A DNA stretch of 64,000 nt from Balaenoptera acutorostrata (Eukaryota; Chordata; Mammalia; Artiodactyla; Balaenopteridae). The notes beneath the pieces were generated by a model. That model was not told the origin of the DNA and did not search any database. It was given only the letters and a program-made list of their open reading frames with translations. Position numbers and translations under genes: made by a program. Location: positions 133,962,335 to 134,026,334 of the forward strand of contig NC_080066.1 of assembly GCF_949987535.1 (NCBI RefSeq), given 5' to 3'. Below are positions 1 to 11,619 of this stretch, one piece after another (position 1 is the stretch's first letter; each line of letters opens with the position of its first letter).

Positions 1-309
1 TTTATTGCGGTATGAACTGTACACTAGAAAGTGTGAGTTTTAACTGTATATGAGTTATACCTTAATCTCTGAAAATATTAGTCTAGAGAAATCTCCCCAA
101 CTGATTTGGGACCTTATTTTTGATTCTACTGTTGATTCTCATCCTTTACATTGGAAAGAGCCAGTCAGTTATAAATTGCAAAATATGGGAGATTTTTGTG
201 GGAAAGGGAAGATGAAGTCCTGTCTGTACTAACTATACAGAGATACAGAAGGATGTGTTTATAATTAGAAATCAAACAAGAAAACAAAGAATATAAAAGT
301 CTGTGGTAT
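1..309. other. Unassigned AT-rich sequence
   Basis: No gene or clear repeat is recognisable. The last part may be the degraded leading edge of the L1 that becomes recognisable at about 310. The short ORF at 50-232 has no identifiable domain. Confidence 0.4.
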
Positions 310-359
310 ATTTCATATTCGTGGAAGAATTAATATTTTTAAGTGTCCACATCCAAGGT

Positions 360-1640
360 GATCTACAGATTCAATGCAATCCCTATCAAAATTCTAATGG
401 CATTTTTCACAGAAATAGAAAAAAACAATCCTAAAATTCATATGGAATCACAAAGGACCCCAAACAGCAAAGGCAATCCTAAGAAAGAAGGACAAAGCTG
501 GAGATATTACAGTTCCTGATTTTGAACTATATTTCAAGGTTATAGTAATCAAAACAGTATGGCACTGGCATAAAAAACAGACACAAAAATTGATGGAACA
601 GAATAGAAAACCCAGGAATAAATCCATGCATATATGGTCAATTGATTTTCCACAAAGGAGCCAAGAATATACAATGGAGAAAGGATATTTTCTTCAATAA
701 ATGGTACTGGAAAAACTGGATAGCCACATGCAAAAAAATGAAACTAGATCCCTATCTTACACTATACACAAACATCAACTCAAAATGGATTAAAGACTTG
801 AATGTAAGACCCGAAAATGTAAAACTCCTAGAAGAAAACATAGCAGGTAAGCTCCTTTACATTGGTCTTGGCAATTATTTTTTTGGATTTGACACCGAAA
901 GCAAAGGAAACAAAAGCAAAAATAAACAAGTGGGACAACAGCAAACTAAAAATCTTCTGCACAGCAAAAGAAAACATCAACAAAATGAAAAGGCAACCTA
1001 TGGAATGGGAGAAAATATTTGCAAACCACATATTCTATAAGGGTTTAATATCCAAAGTATACAAGAAACTCATACAACTCAATATCAAAAAAACCAAATA
1101 ACCCAATTTAAAAATGGGCAGAGAATTCCCTGGCAGTCCAGTGGTTAGAATTTGGTGCTTTCACTGCTGTGGCCTGGGTTCAATCCCTGGTCAGGGAACT
1201 AAGATCTCGAAAGCCATGCAGTGCAGCCAGAGAAAAAAAATATGGGCAAAGGGTCTGAATAGACATTTTTCCAAGGAGAACATACAAATGGCCAATAGAT
1301 ACATGAAAAACTGTTCAACATCACTAACATCAGGAAAATACAAATGAAAACCACAATAAGATATCACCACATACAGCTAAGATGTCTATTATTAAAAAGA
1401 CAAGAAATAATGAATGCTGGTGAGGATGTGAAGAAAAGGGAACTCTGTACATTGTTGGTGGGAATGTAAACTAGTACAGCCACTGTGGAAAACAGTATGG
1501 AGATTCCTCAGGAAATTAAAAATAGAACTACCATATGATCCAGCAACCCCACTTCTGATTATATATCCAGAGGAAATGAAATCACTATCTTGAAGCAACA
1601 TCTGTACTCCTATGTTCATTATTCACAATAGTCAAGGTAT
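360..1640 (+). pseudogene. L1 ORF2 C-terminal remnant
   Basis: This is the end of the L1 ORF2 protein (endonuclease plus reverse transcriptase, which nicks target DNA and copies L1 RNA there). Only the region beyond the reverse-transcriptase core survives. The longest open stretch is 642-1040, which contains [18 protein letters not shown] and [16 protein letters not shown], both standard L1 ORF2 blocks. Frame changes occur before and after it, and a SINE splits the frame at 1122. It is not functional. Confidence 0.8.
1122..1240 (+). mobile_element. tRNA-derived SINE (CHR-1/cetartiodactyl type)
   Basis: The sequence reads gaattccctggcagtccag, then an internal Pol III B-box-like ggttcaatccc, and ends in an A-run. 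This is the short cetartiodactyl tRNA-derived SINE. Flanks aaaatgggca (1111-1120) and aatatgggca (1239-1248) look like its target duplication. It lies inside, and is therefore younger than, the L1 at 310-2290. Confidence 0.85.
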
Positions 1641-1691
1641 GGAAACATTGTCCACTGACGGAGAAACAGAGAAACAGATAAAGAAGATGCT

Positions 1692-1703
1692 ATGTGTGTA
1701 TGT

Positions 1704-1739
<36 letters not shown>

Positions 1740-1744
1740 ACACA
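1692..1744. repeat. (TG)n microsatellite
   Basis: The run is mostly alternating TG from 1692, with one cacg interruption near 1705, ending in tacacac. It lies within the old L1 at the place where L1 3' ends often carry a TA/TG-rich segment, so it probably grew from that seed. Confidence 0.95.
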
Positions 1745-2290
1745 ATGGAATATTATTCAGCCTTTAAAAAGTAGGAAATTCTGCATTTGCGACAACATGG
1801 ATGAAACTGGAAGGCATTTTGCTAACTGAAATATGCTGGGGAAAGACAAGTACTGCATGGTATCATTTATATGTGGAATCTAAAAAAAGAAAAAGTCAAA
1901 GTCAATAGAAACAGAATAGAATGGTTGTTGACAAGGGCTGAGAGGTGAGGAAAATAGGGAGAGGCTGGTTAAAGGGTATAAACTTTCAGTTTTAAGATGA
2001 ATAAAGTGTGATCTAATGTGTAACAGTGACTATAGTTGATAACACTGTATTATATAACTGAATTTGCTAAGAGAGTAGAAATTACGTGTTCTCACCAAAA
2101 GAAAGGTAAATATGGTGAGATGAAGGATTTGGTAACTGAATGGTGGGAATCCTTTCACAATGTGTACATATATCAAACCTTCATGTTGTACACTTTAGAT
2201 ATATTATAATTTTATATGTCAATTATACCTCAATAAAGCTGAAAAAAAACCTAAAGATGGAAAAAATTTTAATAAATAAAAATAAAACTC

Positions 2291-2939
2291 TATCGTATAT
2301 TTTAAATCTCACGTGCTGTGTGACTAGAATTTTGGTTCTTTTATTTTCCTCATAGTGGGGTGTTGGTTATTCAGCAAGCAAGCCCATCCCTACTCTTTCC
2401 TCTGAATGAATGATTTCAAAATATTCTGAACTTGAGGCAATTTTTATAGTAGAGAATTGCTGCATTAAAGGCCACATAAAATGTATGATGTCAATAAGTT
2501 ATATTAAACACCCTCTGTGAAATATGCTGCAGCAAATTGCATTTTATAGAACTCTAGCCTCTTGAGATTTAAATTCAACCCAAATGGAATTTTCTCCTTT
2601 AAATCAGGGAACTCTTTTCAACTGACACTTTCTGTACTCAGTTTGCAACACAGTTTATCATATGGTTTATTAACTACAAAAATAATAAATTAAATGAAAG
2701 TATTAACAGACTTTTTGTCTGGTGTTGGCATCTCTAGAGCTTCTGTGATGTGGAAGAGATGTTGAGGATAACTTTTTATTTTTCACTCAACTGAGCTATA
2801 TGATCAGCTTATGTGGAATGCAAACTTAACAGGCAGTAAGGGCTGAGGACTTGCCAACACTAACCAAGTCAATTCAATGCCTGCAAGTGTTTTGAGTAAC
2901 TCTAATCTACTCTCCTCACTGAATCCTGGGAAATCCTAA
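2291..2939. other. Unique sequence, nothing recognised
   Basis: AT-rich non-repetitive sequence. I see no ORF with protein character, no RNA gene and no clear repeat. Confidence 0.5.
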
Positions 2940-3180
2940 AACCCAATCTGTTACTTAGGCTCTCCATTGCCCTTAGATAAAGTTCAAAATCCTTAACAGG
3001 ATTTCCAAGGCTCATCTTATGTTCCTGGCTCTCTCACACTGCAGTCTCTCCAGGCTTACTTATTTTTCCAGTTCTCCAAACTCAACCCTCTCACTCCCAA
3101 TTCCACATACTTGGATAGAAAACCATCCTTGTAAACTGGCATTACCAATACATACCATTTCAAGTACTCTGCTGCATCAG
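2940..3180 (+). mobile_element. L2 LINE fragment
   Basis: The segment around 2985-3110 (aaagttcaaaatccttaaca, then ggctctctcacactgcagtc, cagttctcc) follows the conserved L2 3' region that reads towards 'tctgcctggaa'. It is heavily diverged, and the boundaries are approximate. Confidence 0.5.
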
Positions 3181-5030
3181 ATCTAAGTTGCACCTTAAAA
3201 AATCAGTGTATGGCATCCTATGTATGAGGGTGTAGCAGTAGTTTGGGAATACTGAAACTGTGATTGCTGCTTCCTTCCCACATGTACAATGGCATGCCTG
3301 TTGGGACAGCTGCTACTCTAAGATAAACATAGAGGAGGGGGCTTTGGCATAGAGCTATTGAGCTTTGCCTCCTTGAGAGCTTCAGTGATGGCTTTGCCCT
3401 GAGCAATTTTCCACGGGATTAGCGGGGTTTGAAATCTGTTGATGTTTTCTGAGGACACACTGGAGTAAAAACACAGAAAAATATGATTCTTAGGGATAAA
3501 TTCATTGAGAGCTTGGCATTTGCCCCATAAAACTAGAAAGTATATTTGAAATCTGAGACTATATTGCGCTAATAGAGGCATATTGAACACATTTGTGTAT
3601 TTCTTTAAAAGGAGGATAATGGCACTGTTTATTATTCTTTGTTTGAATCACATTTTAGGGTAACTTTTCATTTGCTCTCTATTTTTCTTTATTTGAGTCA
3701 GTAATTGGACGCAGCAATTCTTCTGTAGCTAAGGCTTCCTCTGTCAATAGGCAACTGTGTCTGAATGTCATTCACTTTCAAAGCAAAAAAGGGCATCACA
3801 CACTTTGCCCAGCACTGAGAGCAAAATTTGGTTAAGAAATTGGCACAGCACACTATCAAAGACATTTCCTATATGAATCACAGGGGGAAAAGTCAATGAA
3901 ATAGCAGAGAGCACCTAGTCATGAGGAGAATATTTTATTGAGCTGGGATGAGAGTCATCGTTGTATACCCTGTTATTTCTTAGTGAACTGGATATTTTAA
4001 AATGTAAAGTCACAGTAAGTCACTTAATTCATTAGCTGGATCCTAAAATATTTTTAGGAAGGAAAAATGGCTTTAAAAAGCTTTCATCGCCTTTAGGATG
4101 CCTCTGTTCCTTGTTGATTTTGCATATCTGAGCTATGGCATACAATCAAAGAAATAAAAAGTAATATTTGAAACCATGCTTCTTTGGCAGGTTCATCACT
4201 TTGTCCTAAGAAACCAGAGAATTGATTGAAAATCAATCAGATGGCCAAATTATCCTACCATTTTCATTATTACAGCTGTAGATGCATTTTATGGTTCAAC
4301 CCTTCCAATGACCAAATCAGGGTATTTGCATGAGTTATGATTAATGATTACTCTGCATTGGCCATAGATTGGTAAAGATGTAATTTATATATTAACATGA
4401 CAAATGTAAGATGAATCTTTCCCTCAAATTATCACTCAGAAAGGAGGGAATCATATTATGTTCACATCCCTTCAAAACCTCTAGGATAAGGATTATATTA
4501 TTTTATTTTGAACAAAAAAAGTACGTTTAAGAAAGATACATTAGCTTAAAATGATCTCAATCAAGTTTAATACTGAATGCATATAGAGGGTATTTGATGG
4601 AATTTCCTAAAAGATGACAAATTTAGCAAAATTTCACAGTGCTTACATAAGCATGTTTTTAAAAATTCATTAGTTTTTAACAGGATAGAATTACATGGTA
4701 CAGATTCAAACTATTGTCCTCCAAACGGCCAGTTCCCTTCCCTGGCGACAACTGATGTTACCATAAACCTACCATTTTAGAGATCTCTTTAAAAAAGCAA
4801 TGTAGTGCAGGGTCATGTCATATTCATGGGAAGAATGGAAACATCAGATGTTTGTTTGGGGCTTAGAACTGAATTTCTGGGGTACCCTACAAAGATTCTA
4901 AAAGAGCTTCATCACGAATATCTCAGATGGAAGTGAAGAAAGCTTGTCAAGGACAGCTGTGCAGAGGACATGAACTCCTACCGCTGCACACGAAGGTAGT
5001 CCCAGGGTTTGAAAGTTGTAAATTGTGCAT
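3181..5030. other. Unique sequence, nothing recognised
   Basis: About 1.85 kb without a convincing repeat or coding exon. ORFs at 3218-3406 and 3318-3590 (minus strand) overlap in different frames and show no domain. A purine/pyrimidine balance typical of intron sequence is seen. Confidence 0.45.
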
Positions 5031-5037
5031 ACTGAAA

Positions 5038-5165
5038 TAATTCATTCATTTCCTCACTATGTTGAAAACCTCCTTTGTAGATACTGTAATAAATATTAAA
5101 GATAAAATCATGAACAAAAAAGATGTAGTGCCTGTCTTCATGAAGCTTACTTTTTAGAGGGGTTG
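5038..5165 (-). mobile_element. L2 LINE 3' end fragment
   Basis: The minus-strand L2 tail is visible as ttcattcatttcctcac followed by 'gatactgtaat', 'tgcctgtcttcatgaagctt' and 'actttttagagggg', matching the reverse complement of the L2 3' end. Diverged. Confidence 0.65.
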
Positions 5166-5419
5166 GCTAAAATAAATAAGAAATTTAAAAGGCATAGTAA
5201 GAAGCCATGAAAATGGACAAAATTATTAAAATTCATAAAGGATTGCAAAACGACTCCTTAATACAACAGTGTCACTATTTTTAAACCTAGTAAATATTCT
5301 TTTAAGTTCTCATTTTAATGAAAGAGTTAGGCCATCTAGCATGCTTCCAACCAAGCTGGGTTTTTTCGCCAAGTCATTTAGAGCTATTAAAATATAAAGC
5401 ATTATTATTATCCCAGTTT

Positions 5420-5655
5420 AAATTCTCTCTCTCCTCTGTACTTCCATAGCTACCTATAAATTCTCCATTATCACCTCCATGACGTTACGTGATAATTTAG
5501 GTTCACCTGTCTTTCTTCCCCTACATGATGGGTTGTTTGAGGACAAATGATGTTTTATTCCTCTTAGCATTTCTAGCTCTTATCATAGAAACATACCTGT
5601 CATATAACAGACGTTCAATAAATATGGACTGAAAGAAGGAATAAATGAATAATGA
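5420..5655 (+). mobile_element. L2 LINE 3' end fragment
   Basis: The plus-strand sequence ends in acgttcaataaatatggact, the L2 terminal signature '..GCTCAATAAATATTTGTTGA'. The preceding tgtttgaggacaaatgatg block is the usual upstream L2 segment. Confidence 0.75.
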
Positions 5656-7395
5656 TCCTAAAAGCTGCAATGTGGGTTTTGTAATCCCACCTATTCACAA
5701 AGGATGCCTTTTTGCTATTCAATCAAATTGCTTCTGGCCTCATCCTTCTTGGAATAGGCGATCCAAAGGGAATGGCTCTTTATCTCACGACTAATGAGCC
5801 ATCCAGTCTCCGTTCATTGCTATGACTTTTTAAGTATACATTTGCAGGGGTTTCAAAAACCATTTGGAAATGTAATTATCATGTTTTCCACCTACATAAA
5901 TACATAAGGGTTGGATTTATTTATGTGCTAAGGTATATAATACGTGTCCTGTTTTTTTTTCTTCCCCAAGAATTTTCCCTTTTTCAGCAGACATTTCTAG
6001 GGCAAAGAAGGTTATGCTATATTTTTAGTCACCGTCCATCAAAGGGAACCTGGAGAAAATGTGCATATACCCAAGAGCACCTTTCGCACAGGCCGTGGGT
6101 AATGACTCACTGTTGTTTACGAGAGGATTTTGCCTCATGTGAAGCAGGTGTTGAGACATTTGGACAGCTCTGTAAAAATTTCAGTAAAATGTGGTAAGTG
6201 TTAATCATCAGCCTGCATATTTTTTAAAAGTGCTGTTGGTCCTCCAAGCCACCTGCGATTTGCAGAGCAACCTTTTCTCCTGTTTCCTTTGACCTGTTGT
6301 CCCCCCTGTCTTGTAGCTTTCACTCATACCTCTGTCCACCAAGGGCTCTCAGCAGCCCCCAACCCCAGTTCACCCGCATCCCTCCTTTTTAGTATTCATC
6401 CAGCTTTTAAAAGTTCCCCACCAATTCCTCCACGAAGTGAAAGTGAAGTGGCAGTTTCCCTTGGCCGCTGTGTTGTCTGAACATGCTGCCTCTGGTGTTT
6501 TTCTCTAACCCTCACCACACTTAGTGGATCATGGCAGTTGGTAAGCGGGGAGCAGACCCTCCTCAAGATGAAAGTTTATTACTGCGAAGCTCCTCTGGGC
6601 CAAACCCAGCCTAAATTGCTGCAGTATGTAACTACAGGAATTCCATTACGGGAACAAAAATACCCATATTGGTTCACAGTGTTTCCTGGAAGCATAACAT
6701 TTTCCCCACTTCCCACCTTGATTACCTTACTCTTTTTAAAAATGTATATGATACCTTCCTAGCTCATCACAAGTCCCTTTTTGGGGGTTAAAAGATGATG
6801 TTAATTAAGAAGGGAGATGGGGAAATTACCAAATCATTCTACTTTAGAAGGTGATCAAAAATCACTAAGTCCTTTAAGTGTGCTCTGGCAAGTCTTCCAA
6901 AAATAGTTGGAACATCAAGAACTGATGGCCCTTACAGGAGATACTTCTGTTGATTCTGATGCTATTAAATCACCTGAAGAAAAGAATACAGTGACAATCT
7001 CCCTAGTCCATCCGCACTCCAGACCCAGCATGATATAAACCTCATGACCTCAATAAATGTGTCAGAAACTCATTCTTATCTAGCTTCATCTTTCCCAGCA
7101 AAGACTAAAGCTTCACAGTAAATAAAAGGGAAGCAAAGGACCAAAAAGTGCATCAACTAGAATTCACTGTTTTTCTGATTATTCAACTCAACTGTAAAAA
7201 TACACTGAAGCCAAATCATGAAATATAACTCCAGGCCTCAGTACCCCATGGACTTTGTTGCTTCATGTTGGGATAAGAAACTTTCATAGGCCAATCTCCT
7301 CCCCAAATCTATTTTTTGTTAGCCTTCTGCCTGGCTATTTGCTTGAGGGTGATGTGGTTGACTTTTCAACTTTGGCTTCTAAGGCCCAATTCCCC
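5656..7395. other. Unique sequence containing a candidate exon
   Basis: No interspersed repeat was recognised. The stretch contains a possible internal exon at 5988-6193 and a pyrimidine-rich zone at 6290-6480. No protein family could be identified. Confidence 0.45.
5988..6193 (+). other. Candidate internal exon (unidentified)
   Basis: A strong acceptor (gttttttttt cttcccc, then ttttccctttttcag ending at 5987) and a near-consensus donor (gtg then gtaagtg at 6194) bracket 206 bp. The reading frame that is open across the whole segment closes only at the taa inside the donor. The encoded residues (for example KGTWRKCAYTQEHLSHRPW) match no family I know. By chance such pairs occur every several kb, so this is only a candidate lncRNA or coding exon. 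Confidence 0.2.
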
Positions 7396-7399
7396 CACT

Positions 7400-7915
7400 G
7401 GCCCTGCCTATGAGAGATCTCTTCTTGCATGAGATATCCTCCTCATCCCCTGAATTATAACTGCTGAAGTGCTCCAAGAATCAGTCCTAGGACTCTTTCT
7501 CTGCCTAGGTAGTCCCATCCAGTCTCACGGATTTGAATATCATCCATAAGCTGACAACTCCCAAATTTATACTTCTAGTCTCATCCTCTCCCTTCCACTC
7601 CAGACTCAGAGAGCCAAGTGTCTACTCAACATCTCTTCTTGGATGTCTAGTAGGCATTCCAAACTTAACACATCGAAAACCAAATTCTTGATGTCCTCCC
7701 TAAAATCTGCTCCTCTCTCAGTTTTCTCCATCTTAGTTCATGGCATCTTTATGTTTCCACTTGCACAAGTCACAAATCTAGCCATCCCCTTTGACTTTTC
7801 TCTTTCTATCACATGGTTTCTATTCCGACCATCAGCAAATCCTATTAGCTCAAGCTTCACAGTATGTCCAGACCAGATTCCCTCATCCCCACTGCTTACT
7901 CTCTAAGAGCCATCT
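7400..7915 (+). mobile_element. L2 LINE fragment (internal 3' region)
   Basis: Diagnostic L2 text is present: gatgtctagtaggcattcca, aaacttaacacatcgaaaac, caaattcttgatgtcctccc, and then ccatcagcaaatcctattag. This is the L2 coding-end region read in the sense direction. The short ORF at 7643-7906 is an accident of this relic. Confidence 0.85.
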
Positions 7916-8099
7916 ACAGTATTGAGACAGTTGTTAACAACCCTGCGATGTATACTTCTGTCTTTACCAGACAGTTGATTGCATTTGTGAAATTTAAGTC
8001 TTTGAAAATGAAAGTGAAATTCTGCTAGGTTATTTGAATCAACTTTGATGTTGAGAACAACTTAAAAAGTTAGATAAAGTACATATTTTTAAGTTTAAA

Positions 8100-10470
8100 A
8101 AAAATCAAGGAGCTACATAGAAAGTAATGAATTATAAGGCCAAAATCTGCAGAAAATGAGACCCCAAAGAGATCAACCCAGTATTCAAAGCTGATTTAGC
8201 CAGTGGGGAATTTATCACTTTGAAGGAAAGGGCTGTGGAAGTGAGCTGCAGTTTTGATAGCCTCATGGGACAAGGCTTACTGAAAAGTGAATTTTAAGAA
8301 TGACATGACTGTGTATGGAGAAAATCTCCCCCAAGTCTGCAGATACATATTTGGAATTAATAAAAACCCAATTTATTTATATATATAAGCAAGAAACAAT
8401 TAATGAATGAAACATAAGATACTTTTACAATAACATCAAAAATATGCAGAAGCTGTGAACAAATCCAACAAAAGGTAATAAGACATCCATGGAGAAAGTT
8501 ATAAAATTTTTTTGAAAGTCATGAAAGAAAACTTAAATAAATGGGGAAATATGCCATGTTTAAGAATTAGAACTCAATATTGTATAGATGTCAATTTCCC
8601 CAAAATTGATTTATAGATAAAAATGAAAATAATAGTTGTTTTTTTTTTAACTTGTAAGATTATTTTAAAGTTTGTATGGACTAAGACTAACCAAAACACT
8701 TTAAAAGAAAAAAGTGTGAAAATGTGTTCTACCAGATATTGGGAATTCTCACAAATCTATTGTAATTAACATAGTACAATTTTTGTCTCAGGGGTACATA
8801 AACTGACATGTGGATGCAGAATGGAGAACCTCCAAATAGACGAATGCATGTGTGGGCACTTGATATCGGACATGAGTGTCTAGGCAAATCAGTGAAAAAA
8901 GGATGATGTCTTGGGTCAAGTTTCCCAGAAGCAGACACTGAGACAATGATTTGTGTATAAAGGAATGTGCATGACCCCAAAGGGGAACACTGGAGTGTAA
9001 GTCATGCCTCATCATTGTCCCCCAAAAGGCAAGGGAGCTGGGCTTATATACTCTGACATCCTCAGTCACGGGTCAAGAGCCACCTTGGGGCCAAGTAAAT
9101 TCCTAGGCATTTCCAAGGCTTTCCAAGTGTATAGGCAAGATGGTCTCCATTAGTCCAAGGACAATTCTCTATGAAAGAGCTGCAAGTATCACCAATTGGT
9201 AGTAAAAGCATACCTGTTCAAAAAACTTTTAATCAATACAAAGTGATCTGGATGGAGTAGTAACATTGTTTGATACAGAGAAACTTCAATAAATGATGCT
9301 AAGGCAGTTGAATGTTGATGATAAAAAACTGAAATAAGACTCATAAAATACACAAAAAATGAACTTCCATAGGATAAGACAAACTAGAAAGTCAAAACTA
9401 TAAAGCTTTTATAGTATACTACAGTATAAGAGAGTATCTTCATTATTTTAGAGCTGGGAAAGAATTCCTTAAATAAGATATTAAAAACACTAACCACAAA
9501 GGTAAAAATTAATAAATTTGACTACATCAAAATGAAAAGTTTCTGTACACCAAATGGCATCATTAAAAGAGTAAAAAAGTAAGTAATCAGTGGAAGAAAC
9601 TACATGCAACACGTATGCCTGGCAAAGGATTAGTGTCCAGAATACATAAGGAACTGCTACAAACCAATATGAAAAAGAGAGACAAGCAGAAAAAATAGAA
9701 AAGATTTGAATGGGCACATTATAAATAAATCCAAGTAATAAATATATGAAAATAAAATATGAAAAGGTTATCAACCTCATTCCTAACCAGAAAAATACAC
9801 GTTAAAGCCCTAATGAAATGCCACTACACACCCACCAGACTTGCAACAGTGTCTAGTAGAGTTGAATATAACATATATACTCTGTGACTCAGCAGTCCCA
9901 CACCCAGGTATATCCTTCAGACAAATGTAAGCACGTGTGTACCAGAGCCTCTAGACAACAATCTTCATAGCAGCGTTTGTTGCTAATAGCCAAAAAACTG
10001 GAAACAACACAAATGTCCAACTCTGATAGGATAGATAATTTATTTTGGTACTTGAACACAATAGAAAAATTGAACTACATCTACTTACAATAAAATAAAA
10101 GCATTTGAAAACATAATGTTGAGTGAAAGAATCCAAAAACATGGGAAGACTTCAAGTGTGATGCCATTTCTATAAAGTTCAAACAATTCCAAACTCAGAA
10201 ATGTTGTCTAGCGATACATATGTAAACGGTCAAGCTATAAAGGAGAGGGAGGAAGTACTAGCACAGAAGATAAGTGGTTACCTAAAGAGGGGAGGGCAGA
10301 GATATGGTAAGGGAGGGGAACAATCGGAAATTCTAGGGTGCCGATAATGTTCTATTTCTTAATCATTAGTTACACAGGTTGTACCTTTATAGTTATTAAA
10401 CTTGTATATCCTTCTACATTTTTCTGTGTGTAGGCTATATTTTAAACATAAAATTTTAAAAAGAAATATG
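8100..10470 (+). mobile_element. Very old L1 (L1M class), broken
   Basis: Blocks at 8380-8740 (atgccatgtttaagaattag and the following ORF2-like text) and 9490-10130 (tgactacatcaaaatgaaaa, gtgtccagaatacataagga, aacaacacaaatgtccaac) match the order of L1 ORF2 to its 3' end, on the plus strand. Divergence is high and frames are destroyed. Between about 8745 and 9190 lies foreign sequence (see the next entry). Confidence 0.75.
8745..9190. other. Unclassified insert splitting the old L1
   Basis: This segment does not continue the L1 ORF2 text on either side. It includes tttcccagaagcagacactg, a motif I associate with an old mammalian interspersed repeat, but I cannot name the family. It may be an LTR or a DNA element. 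Confidence 0.35.
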
Positions 10471-10647
10471 AAAGTCAGTGCTGGTTTAAGCAGGGTGAGG
10501 GGATAGGATGTGAAGAATAATTTGAAGCACAATACAATGCAGAGCACTCTGCTTTGGCTCTTAGCCAACCAGCGAATCTCAGCTAATGAGTCCCCAGAAG
10601 CACCTTAATTCAAAAAGGCTTCCATATGCCTCAAAACACATTAACCT

Positions 10648-10664
10648 AAGCTCTACTCAGTTTT
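10648..10664. repeat. Target site duplication, left copy (aagctctactcagtttt)
   Basis: 17 bp, repeated exactly at 11134-11150. It brackets the twin-primed L1. Confidence 0.9.
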
Positions 10665-11133
10665 TTAAATTAATTTTTTATTGGAGTATAATTGATTTAC
10701 AATGTTGTGTTAGTTTCAGGTGTACAGCAAAGTGATTCAGTTATACATATACATATATCCACTCTTTTTTAGATTCTTTTCCCATATAGGTCATTACAGA
10801 GTATTGAGTAGAGTTCCCTGTCCTATACAGTAGGTCCTTATTAGTTATATATTTTATATATAGTAGTGTGTATATGGAATATTACTCAGCCATAAAAAAG
10901 AACAAAATAATGCCGTTTGCGGCAACATGGATGGACCCAGAGATTGTCATACTGAGTGAAGTAAGTCAGACAGAGAAAGACAAATATCATATGATATCGT
11001 TTATATGTGGAATCTAAAAAAATGGTACAAATGAATTTATTCACAAAACAGAAATAGAGTCACAGATGTAAAAAACAAACTTATGGTTACCAGGGGGAAG
11101 AGGGGGAGGGGAGGGATAAATTGGGAGATTGGG
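10665..11133 (-). mobile_element. L1 3' fragment with 5' inversion (twin priming)
   Basis: From 10665 to about 10866 the L1 3'UTR runs on the minus strand: T-run, attggagtataattgattta, then catataggtcattacagagt. From about 10866 to 11133 the more upstream L1 segment runs on the plus strand: atggaatattactcagccat, aacatggatggacccagaga, then atatgtggaatctaaaaaaa. This 3'-sense plus 5'-inverted structure, flanked by an exact 17-bp duplication, is the twin-priming outcome known for L1. The join near 10866 shares gtgtatatgg-like bases, suggesting microhomology. Confidence 0.9.
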
Positions 11134-11150
11134 AAGCTCTACTCAGTTTT
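11134..11150. repeat. Target site duplication, right copy
   Basis: Exact repeat of 10648-10664. Confidence 0.9.
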
Positions 11151-11186
11151 GAGGTAACTGTCAAATTCGTGTTTTCCAGTTTGCTT

Positions 11187-11216
11187 ATCATCATCACCAC
11201 CACCACCACCATCATC
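11187..11216. repeat. (CAT)/(CAC) trinucleotide microsatellite
   Basis: tcatcatcaccaccaccacc and onward, about nine triplets, directly after the twin-primed L1. Confidence 0.9.
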
Positions 11217-11519
11217 TCTCATCAGAAAAGATGCTCTGGTGGATAGCAGTAATAACAAATCAGGAGTAAAACTCGACTGCCACAAAACACCTCTGGGCTA
11301 TCCCTTCCCTGTGGCAAAAAACTACAGGGACTTCATAGGGAAACTTCATTAGTAAGAATTATCCACATGTTACTTCTTGATATTAGGACTTTTTTACAAC
11401 TTTGAGTAATAATATAGTAATAGATATTATCTATTTTGTATTTCTGAACTCCTAAGTTTGAGGGAAATTTGTTCAATTTCTTTCTGCAATACTTAGCAGA
11501 GTATAGCTGAGTATATTTA

Positions 11520-11551
11520 AAAAAATCTCTCAATCTAAATTAATTTATACT
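11520..11551 (+). repeat. 32-bp direct repeat, copy 1
   Basis: This tract starts aaaaaatctctcaatctaaa and ends atttatact. It is present again without mismatch at 13963-13994. Copy 1 overlaps the left edge of the palindrome at 11545-11619. Confidence 0.9.
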
Positions 11552-11619
11552 CCCAACTAATGTATTTGCTCAGAGAAAATAAAATTTGCTCTGAGCAAAT
11601 ACATTATTTGGGAGTATAA
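11545..11619. repeat. Near-perfect palindrome (31-bp arms, 13-nt loop)
   Basis: Left arm 11545-11575 (ttatactcccaactaatgta, then tttgctcagag) pairs with right arm 11589-11619 (ctctgagcaaatacattatt, then tgggagtataa) with one mismatch. The loop is 11576-11588. No transposon family with these ends was recognised. Confidence 0.9.

Larger units (their letters stand above)
310..2290 (+). mobile_element. Old L1, 5'-truncated, ORF2 3' half plus 3'UTR
   Basis: From about 360 the DNA follows the end of L1 ORF2: the stretch for 'ATP RFNAIPI', the '[10 protein letters not shown]'-like block near 660, the 'HCWWECK'-like zone near 1450 and the final 'WNLKK' zone near 1875. A 3'UTR and an A-rich end follow at 2235-2290. 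All frames carry stops and frameshifts, so it is a dead copy of an older mammalian L1 (L1MA-like age by eye). A SINE at 1122-1240 and a (TG)n run at 1692-1744 interrupt it. Confidence 0.85.
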
